Origin: an uncultured Caulobacter sp.
GTDB taxonomy: Bacteria > Pseudomonadota > Alphaproteobacteria > Caulobacterales > Caulobacteraceae
Assembly: GCA_937991555.1 (NCBI GenBank)
Contig: CALKHU010000049.1
Location: forward strand, 1-5,697
Direction: 5' to 3'
DNA: 5,697 bases
The notes under the pieces were generated by a model. The model did no database searches, was not told where the DNA came from, and saw only the letters and a program-made list of their open reading frames with translations. Every line of letters begins with the position of its first letter. The stretch's first letter is position 1. The position numbers and the translations under genes are program-made. Positions 1 to 5,659 of the stretch are shown here, piece after piece.

Positions 1-222
1 GGGCTTCAGGACCAGACGGCGGAGACGCCGCCCGGGTCCTCGCTCCTGTCCAGACGAGCTTCGCGGAGCGATCTTTCCTGCCCGCCGCTGGCAAGCCTGC
101 CCAAACAGACATCCGGGCAAGACCGGAGCGCTCCGCACCACCTCCCCAACCTTCAGGGCCGACGCCCGTGAGGCTGCGAAGCCGTGCTTGCCCTCGATCG
201 CCCGATGGCGCATCCCCGGCCA
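1..222. other. Non-coding, hairpin-rich leader upstream of the flavoprotein gene
   Basis: No convincing gene is seen here. One plus-strand frame stays open from base 1 to a TGA at 169-171, but its translation is rich in Ser, Pro, His and Gln and resembles no protein I recognise. Several inverted repeats are visible: AGGACC 8-13 with GGTCCT 35-40, enclosing GGCG/CGCC (18-21/26-29); GCGGAGCG 63-70 with CGCTCCGC 129-136; TGCCCG 79-84 with CGGGCA 114-119; and a hairpin at 150-173 built on GGGC 156-159 and GCCC 164-167. This could be a structured 5' leader, a small RNA, or chance pairing in GC-rich DNA. I looked for conserved cores of RNase P RNA, SRP RNA, tmRNA and common riboswitches and saw none. 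No clear promoter was found. Confidence 0.35.
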
Positions 223-1461
223 ATGAGCAGATCCGCCCCCACTGTCGCCGTGATCGGCGGAGGCCCCGCCGGCCTGATGGCGGCCCAGGTGCTGGCCGAA
301 GGCGGGGCGGCGGTCGTCGTCCACGACAGGATGCCGACCGTCGGACGCAAGTTCCTGATGGCCGGGCGGGGCGGACTGAACCTGACCCACAGCGAGGATC
401 CCGCCGCCTTCAAGGCCCGCTACGGCGCCGCCGCCGACCGCATCGCGCCGCTGCTCGACGCCTTCCCGCCCGCCGCGCTGGTCGCCTGGGCCGAGGGGCT
501 GGGGCAGGAGACCTTCACCGGCTCCAGCGGCCGGGTGTTTCCCAGGGCCATGAAGGCCTCGCCCCTGCTGCGGGCCTGGCTGGCGCGGCTCGAGGCGCTG
601 GACGTCACCCTGAAGACCCGCAGCGAATGGCTCGGCTGGACGGCGGACGGGGCGCTGCGCTTCCGCGACCCGGCGGGCGAGTCGGTCGAGCGCCCGGACG
701 CGGTGATCCTGGCGTTCGGCGGGGCCAGCTGGGCGCGGCTGGGCTCCGACGGCGGCTGGGCGGATCGCCTGTCGGAGAAGGGTGTCGCCCTGGCCCCGTT
801 CCGGCCCGCCAACTGCGGCTTCCTGGTCGGCTGGAGCGCCCTGTTCCGCGAGCGCTTCGCCGGCCAGCCGCTCAAGGGCGCGGCCTTCAGCCACGGCGGC
901 GAGTCGGTGCGCGGCGAGGCGATGATCTCGCGCTACGGCCTGGAGGGCGGCGCCGTCTACGCCCTGTCGGCCGGCCTGCGCGAGGCGATCGCGCGCGACG
1001 GCGCGGCGACGCTCGACATCGACCTGCGGCCCAACGCCGCCCGCTCGGCCCTGACCGGCAAGCTGCACGCGGCCTTCCGGACCGGCCGGGGGCAGTCGGT
1101 CGCCAACCTGCTGCGCAAGGCCGTCCACCTGTCGCCGCTGGAGACCAACCTGCTGCGCGAGGCGCACGGCGTGCAGCTGCCCGCCGACCCGGGGGCGCTG
1201 GCGGCGGCCATCAAGGGCGTGCGGCTGACCCTGACCGGAACCGCCCCGCTCGACCGGGCGATCTCCACCGCCGGCGGGGTGGCGTTCGGCGGCGTCGGCG
1301 ACGACCTGCAGCTGACGGCGCTGCCCGGCGTGTTCGTGGCCGGCGAGATGCTGGACTGGGAGGCGCCGACCGGCGGCTACCTGCTGCAGGCCTGCTTCGC
1401 GAGCGGGGTCGCGGCCGCGCACGGCGCGCGCGCCTGGCTCTCGTCGCGTCAGGCAGGGTGA
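223..1461 (+). CDS. NAD(P)/FAD-dependent oxidoreductase, HI0933/BaiN-like (TIGR03862-type flavoprotein)
   Basis: A soluble FAD-binding flavoprotein of the HI0933/YhiN superfamily, about 412 residues from the ATG at 223. The N-terminal dinucleotide-binding loop is clear: VAVIGGGPAGLM, with glycines at 12, 14 and 17, immediately after the start. It is followed by the family signature GRKFLMAGRGGLNLTHSE around residues 42-59. The C-terminal FAD-binding block is also present, with GGVAFGGVGD, then LPGVFVAGEMLDWEAPTGGY and LQACFASG. The substrate is not known for this subfamily; redox chemistry is inferred from the fold. Start choice is uncertain: in-frame GTG 184 (a GAGG at 170-173 lies 10 nt ahead) and ATG 205 are alternatives. 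I prefer 223 because the Rossmann strand begins a few residues later. The gene stands alone and converges with the hemolysin III gene, 10 nt from stop to stop. Confidence 0.9.
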   Translation: MSRSAPTVAVIGGGPAGLMAAQVLAEGGAAVVVHDRMPTVGRKFLMAGRGGLNLTHSEDPAAFKARYGAAADRIAPLLDAFPPAALVAWAEGLGQETFTGSSGRVFPRAMKASPLLRAWLARLEALDVTLKTRSEWLGWTADGALRFRDPAGESVERPDAVILAFGGASWARLGSDGGWADRLSEKGVALAPFRPANCGFLVGWSALFRERFAGQPLKGAAFSHGGESVRGEAMISRYGLEGGAVYALSAGLREAIARDGAATLDIDLRPNAARSALTGKLHAAFRTGRGQSVANLLRKAVHLSPLETNLLREAHGVQLPADPGALAAAIKGVRLTLTGTAPLDRAISTAGGVAFGGVGDDLQLTALPGVFVAGEMLDWEAPTGGYLLQACFASGVAAAHGARAWLSSRQAG

Positions 1462-1474
1462 GCGGCGCCGCTCA
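1459..1474. repeat. Perfect 16-bp palindrome joining two convergent stop codons
   Basis: TGAGCGGCGCCGCTCA is identical to its own reverse complement. Its left TGA is the stop codon of the flavoprotein gene on the plus strand, and its right end is the TGA of the hemolysin III gene on the minus strand. Either transcript could fold a six-pair stem with a GCGC loop at its 3' end. Neither side is followed by a run of U, so it is not a canonical intrinsic terminator, although it may contribute to bidirectional 3'-end formation or RNA stability. The palindrome is directly seen; any function is inference. Confidence 0.6.
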
Positions 1475-2137
1475 GTGGCTGCCGGCGAACACCACGCCGA
1501 CCATCACAGCCGCGTACTGCAGCGCCGCGCCGGCCACGACATGGCCGTGCCAGACGGCGCGCCGGAAGTGGAACTTCTTCATCAGATAGAAGATCACGCC
1601 GGTCGAATAGACCAGTCCGCCGATGCCCAGCAGCAGCAGGGCGACCCAGCTCAGGCCGTCGATCATCGGCTTGATCGCCACCAGCACGATCCAGCCCAGC
1701 AAGACGTAGAGCGCCACCCAGAAGCCGCGCCCCAGGCCCGGCAGGAACAGCTTGCCGGCGATGCCCAGCGCCGCCAGGGTCCAGACCCCGACGGTCATGC
1801 CGATGGACCAGGCGCCGGTCAGGTTCTGGGTCGTGAACGGCGTGTAGGAGCCGGCGATCATCAGGAAGATGCCGGCGTGGTCGAACCGGCGCAGGATCGG
1901 CCGCCAGGACCACTTGCCGAAATTGTAGGCCAGCGAGCAGCCCAGCATGGTCATCATGCCGACGGCGTAGACCGCGATCGCCGCGGTCTGGCCGAGGCTG
2001 CCGAACCCGACCGACAGGCCGAGCAGCACGCCGCCGCCGAACAGGGCGAAGGCCAGGCCGACAATGTGGACGACGAGATCGGCGCACTTGGCGCCGGACG
2101 TCGGATAATGGGTCGCGGGCTTCTCGATCAGGTCCAT
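1472..2137 (-). CDS. Hemolysin III family (PAQR-like) seven-helix membrane protein
   Basis: A 221-residue inner-membrane protein of the hemolysin III/YqfA family (COG1272), bacterial relatives of eukaryotic PAQR receptors. About seven hydrophobic helices are visible, roughly at 21-43, 50-70, 86-104, 109-130, 139-157, 163-184 and 196-218. The family core FDHAGIFLMIAGSYTPF (85-101) is intact and supplies the conserved Asp86. The other metal-site positions differ. The SxxxH motif of helix 2 reads SLAYN (Asn72), and the HxxxH motif near the last helix reads RAVWH, with Arg193 and only His197 kept. The metal-bound hydrolase activity proposed for the superfamily is therefore doubtful here, and haemolytic activity should not be assumed from the name. 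The start ATG lies 4 nt after the stop of the HWE kinase gene, so co-transcription and translational coupling are likely. Confidence 0.9.
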   Translation of the reverse strand: MDLIEKPATHYPTSGAKCADLVVHIVGLAFALFGGGVLLGLSVGFGSLGQTAAIAVYAVGMMTMLGCSLAYNFGKWSWRPILRRFDHAGIFLMIAGSYTPFTTQNLTGAWSIGMTVGVWTLAALGIAGKLFLPGLGRGFWVALYVLLGWIVLVAIKPMIDGLSWVALLLLGIGGLVYSTGVIFYLMKKFHFRRAVWHGHVVAGAALQYAAVMVGVVFAGSH

Positions 2138-2141
2138 GGGT

Positions 2142-3110
2142 TCACAGCCTAGCGCCGGATTGTGTCGATCGAAAGCGCAGCGAGGCCACGAGGCCGTCTT
2201 CCCTGAAGTCGCTCTCCAGGCCGCCGCCGTGCGCCCTGAGCAGGCGGGCGATCAGGCGGGTGCCGAAGCCGGTCCGCTTCGGGGGGTCGATGGCGGCGCC
2301 GGACTCCCGCCAGGTCATTTCCACCAGGCCCGGGCCGACCTGCCGCCAGGTCACGTCGAGGGCGCCGTCGCCGGCATAGGCGCCGTACTTGGCGGCGTTG
2401 GTGGCCAGCTCATGGAAGACCAGCGCCAGATCGACCGCCACGGCCGCGTCCAGCCGCACCGCCTCGCCGTCCATCGTCAGCCGCCGCCCGCCCGAACCGG
2501 CGTAGGGCGACAGCTCCGCCTCGAGCACCTGCCGGAGGTCGGCCTGCCCGGCGGCGCTGCCCGTCAGCAGGTCGTGGGTGCGCGCCAGGGCGGTGATCCG
2601 CGCCTCGAAGGCCCGGCTGAAGGCCTCGACCGAGTCCGATGCGCGCGCCGTCTGTGACGAGATCGACAGCACGGTGGCCAGGGTGTTCTTCACGCGGTGG
2701 GTCATCTCGGCCAGCAACAGGCGCTGCCGGGCCTCGCTGTCCTCCAGGGCCGCCTGGGCCAGCCGCTGGTCGGTGACGTCGGTGTTGACCCCGACCATGC
2801 CGACGAAGACGCCGTTCTCGAACCGCGGCGTGGCGACGGTCTCGAGGATGCGCACCACGCCGTCGGCGCGCCGGTAGCGACCCTCGCAGCGGAAGCCGGT
2901 CCGGGTCGCCATCGCTTCCGAGAACGGGCCGAACACCGCCGCGTTGTCGTCGGGCAGAAGGGTCGAGGCCCAGCTGAACGTGGCGACGTCCTCGACGCCC
3001 CAGAACTCGCGCAGGGCGCGGTTGAGGTAGACGCAGCGGCCCTCGGCGTCGCCCCGCCACAGCATGGCGGGCGCGTCCTCGGCGACCGAAGCGAAACTCT
3101 CAAGAGGCAT
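2142..3110 (-). CDS. PAS domain-containing HWE-family sensor histidine kinase
   Basis: A 322-residue cytoplasmic histidine kinase with no signal peptide or membrane helix. Residues about 5-115 form a PAS/PAC sensor domain, with WRGDAEGRCVYLNRAL near the start and the PAC-like ending GVNTDVTDQRLAQAALEDSE. A short coiled linker leads to the H-box EMTHRVKNTLATV, with the phospho-acceptor His138. The catalytic domain has the three traits that name the HWE family: His233 in the N-box FHELATNAAKYG, and Trp267 and Glu269 in the WRE motif. These are followed by a GFGTRL glycine box at 281-286. It should autophosphorylate in response to a ligand or redox cue sensed by PAS and pass phosphate to a response regulator. 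No response regulator lies in the window, so it is an orphan here. It is the promoter-proximal gene of a pair with the hemolysin III gene. A G-rich stretch just upstream of the ATG may serve as the ribosome site. Confidence 0.93.
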   Translation of the reverse strand: MPLESFASVAEDAPAMLWRGDAEGRCVYLNRALREFWGVEDVATFSWASTLLPDDNAAVFGPFSEAMATRTGFRCEGRYRRADGVVRILETVATPRFENGVFVGMVGVNTDVTDQRLAQAALEDSEARQRLLLAEMTHRVKNTLATVLSISSQTARASDSVEAFSRAFEARITALARTHDLLTGSAAGQADLRQVLEAELSPYAGSGGRRLTMDGEAVRLDAAVAVDLALVFHELATNAAKYGAYAGDGALDVTWRQVGPGLVEMTWRESGAAIDPPKRTGFGTRLIARLLRAHGGGLESDFREDGLVASLRFRSTQSGARL

Positions 3111-3135
3111 GTCCGCCCCCCATCCTCACCCGGAG

Positions 3136-3162
3136 ACACAAAGGCGGCTCAACCGGGCCGCC
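3136..3162 (-). terminator. Probable intrinsic terminator of the yggT operon
   Basis: Read on the minus strand, GGCGGC (3162-3157), an 8-nt loop and GCCGCC (3148-3143) form a six-pair all-GC stem, followed directly by UUUGUGUC. It starts 27 nt after the sulfotransferase stop codon and ends 25 nt before the kinase ATG, which is the right place to separate the two minus-strand transcription units. The U run is short, so termination may be partial and allow read-through into the kinase gene. Confidence 0.5.
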
Positions 3163-3189
3163 GTCAAGCGGGCGCCCGACATACCGCCG

Positions 3190-3927
3190 TCAGAGCCGGA
3201 AGGCCGCCAGACGCTCGTAGTGCGGCCGGGCGGCGTCGGCGATGGCTTTCAGGTCGTCCGCCAGGGCCGGGGGCGTCGACTCGTCCGGCGGCGGGCCGAA
3301 GCCGGTCGAGCGTTCGACCGCGTCGTACCAGGCCGGCGCCCAGACGCCGTCGCTGGCGCGCCGCCCGGCGGGCCAGGCCAGCATCGCCGGGTCGAACGGA
3401 ATGCCCAGCGCCGCGCACAGCCGGCCCAGCGTCCCGGCCGGATCGGCCAGCACGTCGCGGCCCTCGACCACCGGCGGCGGCGCGCCCAGGCGGTCGGCCT
3501 CGCGCTCGAACAGCTCCCGCTGCCGCTCGACGCCGATGTCGGCCAGGGCGACCTCGCCGCGCTTGACCACGTAGGAGGCCAGCACCCGGGCCGGGTCGCG
3601 GATCAGGAAGGCGTTCACCGCCCCGTCCGCCCAGTCGAGCCCGAACCCGTCCAGCATGTGGTGGGTCATGTGCTTCTGGTACCAGACCGCCGCGCCGCCG
3701 GGCGCGGGTCCGGCGAGCTCGGACGCCACCGCCCGCCAGTCGGTCGGCTGACTGGCCAGCACTGCGTCCCGCATCGGGTGGTCCAGCCCGGTCTCCGCCA
3801 GATAGGCGGCGTAGAAGGGCTCGTCGCTGACCGCGCAGTCGGCCCGGTTCTCGAAGCTGCGCATCATCGCCGTCGAGATGTTGCGCGGTCCGGACCACAT
3901 GCAGATGCGGATGGTTGAGACGCTCAC
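3190..3927 (-). CDS. Sulfotransferase-like P-loop protein, partner of the class-IV aminotransferase-fold gene
   Basis: A 245-residue soluble protein with a sulfotransferase fold. The 5'-phosphosulfate-binding loop is visible as WSGPRNISTAMM (11-22), and the 3'-phosphate motif as FLIRDPARVLASY (107-119). Other conserved-looking blocks are SDEPFYAAYLAETG (34-47), VWYQKHMTHHM (81-91) and DGVWAPAWYDAVERSTGF (193-210). Such proteins usually use PAPS as sulfate donor, but the substrate is unknown and some relatives may not be sulfotransferases. The start is a GTG whose last two bases are shared with the TGA of the upstream aminotransferase gene (GTGA overlap), which indicates translational coupling. 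The frame stays open far upstream, but that part is antisense-like shadow over the aminotransferase gene. From memory, plant branched-chain aminotransferase-like proteins carry a domain like this N-terminal to an aminotransferase domain. Confidence 0.85.
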   Translation of the reverse strand: MSVSTIRICMWSGPRNISTAMMRSFENRADCAVSDEPFYAAYLAETGLDHPMRDAVLASQPTDWRAVASELAGPAPGGAAVWYQKHMTHHMLDGFGLDWADGAVNAFLIRDPARVLASYVVKRGEVALADIGVERQRELFEREADRLGAPPPVVEGRDVLADPAGTLGRLCAALGIPFDPAMLAWPAGRRASDGVWAPAWYDAVERSTGFGPPPDESTPPALADDLKAIADAARPHYERLAAFRL

Positions 3928-4835
3928 AGGCCGGCGTCCCGGTCCTTCAGCTGCTCGTACAGCGCCCGCAGCTCGGTCGTGCGCGGACCGGGCAGGGTGT
4001 TGGGCAGCGCGCGGCCGTCGATCTCCCGCACCGGGGTCAGGCCGCCGAAGGTGCCGGTCACGAAGGCCTCGTCGGCGGCGCGGGCGTCCTCCACCGGAAA
4101 ACGGTCCAGCCGCAGCGGGATGTTCGCGTCCCGGCACAGGGCGATGACATTGGCGCGGGTGACGCCGTTGAAGCAGAACTCGCCGGTCGAGGTGCGCACC
4201 TCGCCGTCCTTCACCCAGAAGAAGTTGGTCGCGTTGCAGCTCGACACGAAGCCGTCGGGATCCAGCATCAGCGCCTCGTCGGCGCCGGCGCGGATGGCCT
4301 CGTTCAGCGCGATGATCAGGTTCAGCCGGCTGTGGCTGTTCAGCCGCATGTCGAACATGTGCGCCGGGGTGCAGCGCACGCCGACGGTGGCCAGCTTCAG
4401 CCCCCGGGTGACGATGGCCGGGCTCGGAACCTTCCACTCGGCCAGGATGCAGACGGTCGGCCGGCCCAGCGCGTTGCGCGGATCCTGGTTGGCGCCGGCC
4501 TTCTCCCCGCGCGTCACCATCAGCCGCAGGTGGACGCCGTCGTCCATCCGGTTGGCGCGCAGCAGTTCGTTCAGCGCATCGGTCATCTGCGCGCGGCTCA
4601 TGCCGATGTCGAGCGCGATGGCGTCGGCGCCCTGGTAGAGCCGGTCAAGGTGGGTCTCGAGGAACAGCAGCCGACCCCTGTGCAGTCGCAGGCCTTCCCA
4701 GACGCCGTCGCCGACCACGAAGCCGGCGTCGAACACCGACACCTTCGCGGCGTCGCGGGTGACGAGCCGGCCGTTCAGCCAGATCAGCGCCCGGGCGTTG
4801 CGGGGATCGGCGGCGAAGTCCTGGCTTCCGGCCAT
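3924..4835 (-). CDS. Class-IV aminotransferase-fold protein lacking the PLP lysine
   Basis: A 303-residue homologue of branched-chain and D-amino-acid aminotransferases. The fold-type-IV landmarks are present: WLNGRLV near 19-25, VFDAGFVVGDGVWEGLR (34-50), HLDRL (62-66) with the presumed phosphate-binding Arg65, ADEALMLDPDGFV (185-197), CFNGVTRANV (221-230) and GTFGGLTPVREIDG (261-274). However, in the segment that should carry the Schiff-base lysine (K-S-L-N-type motif in D-amino-acid transaminase, KAGGNY in IlvE) the protein reads RLNSHSRLN, with Asn166 in the lysine position. The ring-nitrogen Glu of the ENLF-type region is Ser199 (SSCNATNFF). I checked both codons in the DNA (AAC and AGC). 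Ordinary transamination is therefore unlikely. The ATG lies 3 nt after the DUF167 stop, with GGAG 8 nt upstream of it. The gene overlaps the sulfotransferase-like gene by 4 nt. Database labels such as ilvE or dat would be misleading. Confidence 0.9.
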   Translation of the reverse strand: MAGSQDFAADPRNARALIWLNGRLVTRDAAKVSVFDAGFVVGDGVWEGLRLHRGRLLFLETHLDRLYQGADAIALDIGMSRAQMTDALNELLRANRMDDGVHLRLMVTRGEKAGANQDPRNALGRPTVCILAEWKVPSPAIVTRGLKLATVGVRCTPAHMFDMRLNSHSRLNLIIALNEAIRAGADEALMLDPDGFVSSCNATNFFWVKDGEVRTSTGEFCFNGVTRANVIALCRDANIPLRLDRFPVEDARAADEAFVTGTFGGLTPVREIDGRALPNTLPGPRTTELRALYEQLKDRDAGL

Positions 4836-4838
4836 CGG

Positions 4839-5123
4839 TCAGGCTCCGGGTCTGGGGCCGAACAGGGCGGTCACGGCCGCCTCGTCCAGGCCCGCGATGT
4901 CGATCTGCTTGAGGCGGGCGGTCTCGCCGCCGGCGATGCGCACGGCCGAGCGGGAGACGCCGAAGGTCCTGGCCAGCAGGACGGTCAGGGCGGCGTTGGC
5001 CTCGCCCTCGACCGGCGGAGCGCTGACGCGGGCCTTCAGGAAGGCGCGGCCGTCGCCGTCCGTCGCCCAGCCCTCGACCCGGTCGCGGCCGCCGCGCGGG
5101 GTGAGGCGGACGGCCAGCCGCAT
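4839..5123 (-). CDS. DUF167 (UPF0235, YggU-like) protein
   Basis: A 94-residue protein of the DUF167/UPF0235 family, the usual full length. The diagnostic block is complete: VRLTPRGGRDRVEG near the N-terminus, APPVEGEANAALTVLLARTFGV (about 35-56), and SAVRIAGGETARLKQIDIAG (59-78). The family is small, cytosolic and widespread, and has no established biochemical function. Its gene often sits beside yggT, as here: the start ATG follows the yggT stop by 2 nt. The C-terminal GPRPGA tail is short and unremarkable. Identification is confident; role is unknown. Confidence 0.92.
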   Translation of the reverse strand: MRLAVRLTPRGGRDRVEGWATDGDGRAFLKARVSAPPVEGEANAALTVLLARTFGVSRSAVRIAGGETARLKQIDIAGLDEAAVTALFGPRPGA

Positions 5124-5125
5124 CG

Positions 5126-5440
5126 TCAGATCAGCAGGCCGTAGAGGCCGGCCTTAGCGGCCGGCAGCAGGAAGATCTGGATGCCCTGCAGCACCAGGAA
5201 CAGGATGATGAAGCTGATGTCGACGCCGCCCAGCGGCGGCACGATCCGGCGGATCGGCGCCAGCATCGGCTCGAGGAAGCGCTGCAGGCCGAAGTAGATC
5301 CGCGAGGCCATCGGATTGCGCAGGTTGATGACGTCGAACATCACCAGCCAGGACAGGATCGCGGCCACGATCAGGGCCAGGATCAGCAGGCTGAGCAGGC
5401 CGCCGATGACGAAGAAGACGAAGTCGACGAGGGCGAACAT
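5126..5440 (-). CDS. YggT family inner-membrane protein
   Basis: A 104-residue membrane protein with two hydrophobic segments (about 5-34 and 75-94) around a short amphipathic loop. The loop and second segment carry the YggT signature: LRNPMASRIYFGLQRFLEPMLAPIRRIVPPLGGVDISFIILF (spans about 40-81, key residues Pro43, Glu58-Pro59, Pro62, Pro68-Pro69, Gly71, Asp74, Ser76). I chose the ATG at 5440 over the upstream in-frame start near 5536 because the extension is Pro/Arg-rich, runs through the predicted promoter, and AGGA lies 10 nt before this ATG. YggT proteins have been linked to osmotic or potassium homeostasis and to cell-envelope or division-related neighbourhoods, but the mechanism is not settled. 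It is the first gene of a four-gene operon. Confidence 0.92.
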   Translation of the reverse strand: MFALVDFVFFVIGGLLSLLILALIVAAILSWLVMFDVINLRNPMASRIYFGLQRFLEPMLAPIRRIVPPLGGVDISFIILFLVLQGIQIFLLPAAKAGLYGLLI

Positions 5441-5472
5441 GGCGCGGGGGTCCTGAGGGCTGGGCTGGTCCG

Positions 5473-5501
5473 GTTCTAGCCGCCGCCAGGGGCGCCAGCA
5501 A
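5473..5501 (-). promoter_or_regulatory. Sigma-73-type housekeeping promoter of the yggT operon
   Basis: On the minus strand, TTGCTGG (5501-5495) is followed after 14 nt by GCTAGAAC (5480-5473). The Caulobacter sigma-73 consensus is TTGACGS, 10-14 nt, then GCTANAWC. The -10 element matches at every position and the -35 at five of seven. Transcription would start near 5466, giving a leader of about 25 nt before the yggT ATG at 5440. Confidence 0.6.
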
Positions 5502-5529
5502 GGCAGGCCCGGAGGCCGGCGTCCGCCGC

Positions 5530-5559
5530 TTGACACACACGGTCGCGGGGCCGTATGTG
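5530..5559 (+). promoter_or_regulatory. Promoter of the tRNA-Ala gene
   Basis: TTGACA (5530-5535) is a perfect bacterial -35 hexamer. It is followed after 18 nt by TATGTG (5554-5559) as the -10. The stretch after the -10 (CCGCGC, 5560-5565) is a GC-rich discriminator, typical of stringently controlled stable-RNA promoters. The start site would be near 5566, about 18 nt before the mature tRNA 5' end. Confidence 0.65.
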
Positions 5560-5583
5560 CCGCGCTCTTCTCTCGCCTGAGAG

Positions 5584-5659
5584 GGGGCCGTAGCTCAGTT
5601 GGTAGAGCGCCTCGTTCGCAATGAGGAGGTCAGGGGTTCGACTCCCCTCGGCTCCACCA
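5584..5659 (+). tRNA. tRNA-Ala, anticodon CGC
   Basis: A complete 76-nt cloverleaf. The acceptor stem GGGGCCG/CGGCTCC contains the G3-U70 wobble pair that is the alanine identity element. The D arm is GCTC/GAGC around AGTTGGTA. The anticodon stem CCTCG/TGAGG closes the loop TTCGCAA, with anticodon CGC at 5617-5619, which reads GCG. The T arm is AGGGG/CCCCT with loop TTCGACT. The 3' CCA is encoded (5657-5659) after discriminator A5656. GCG is a frequent alanine codon in such GC-rich genomes, so this isoacceptor should be in heavy use. Confidence 0.98.

Noticed and set aside
6..13. TCAGGACC present near the start (6-13) and at the very end (5690-5697) of the window, as a possible direct repeat
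   Set aside because: Eight bases without extension is expected by chance in a GC-rich window, and no element borders it.
1..183. 6S RNA, RNase P RNA or SRP RNA as the identity of the leader
   Set aside because: The general hairpin look invited the comparison, but I could not find the conserved cores of RNase P or SRP RNA, and the resemblance to the 6S 3' region was too loose to call.
168..1589. A 473-codon plus-strand open frame overlapping the flavoprotein gene
   Set aside because: It is an Arg/Gly/Ala-rich out-of-frame shadow typical of GC-rich DNA; the overlapping frame has clear FAD-binding motifs.
3928..4437. Upstream extension of the sulfotransferase-like frame, giving an apparent 415-residue fusion
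   Set aside because: The extension is the shifted frame of the aminotransferase gene, with low-complexity Arg/Gly/Pro content. The GTG at 3927 overlapping the upstream TGA is the natural start.
3915..5144. Long plus-strand open frame of 409 codons opposite the operon
   Set aside because: It is antisense to three well-supported genes and has Gln/Val/Arg-rich shadow composition with no recognisable domain.
5441..5536. N-terminal extension of YggT to an upstream ATG
   Set aside because: It would translate through the predicted promoter and gives a Pro/Arg/Trp-rich leader unlike YggT proteins.
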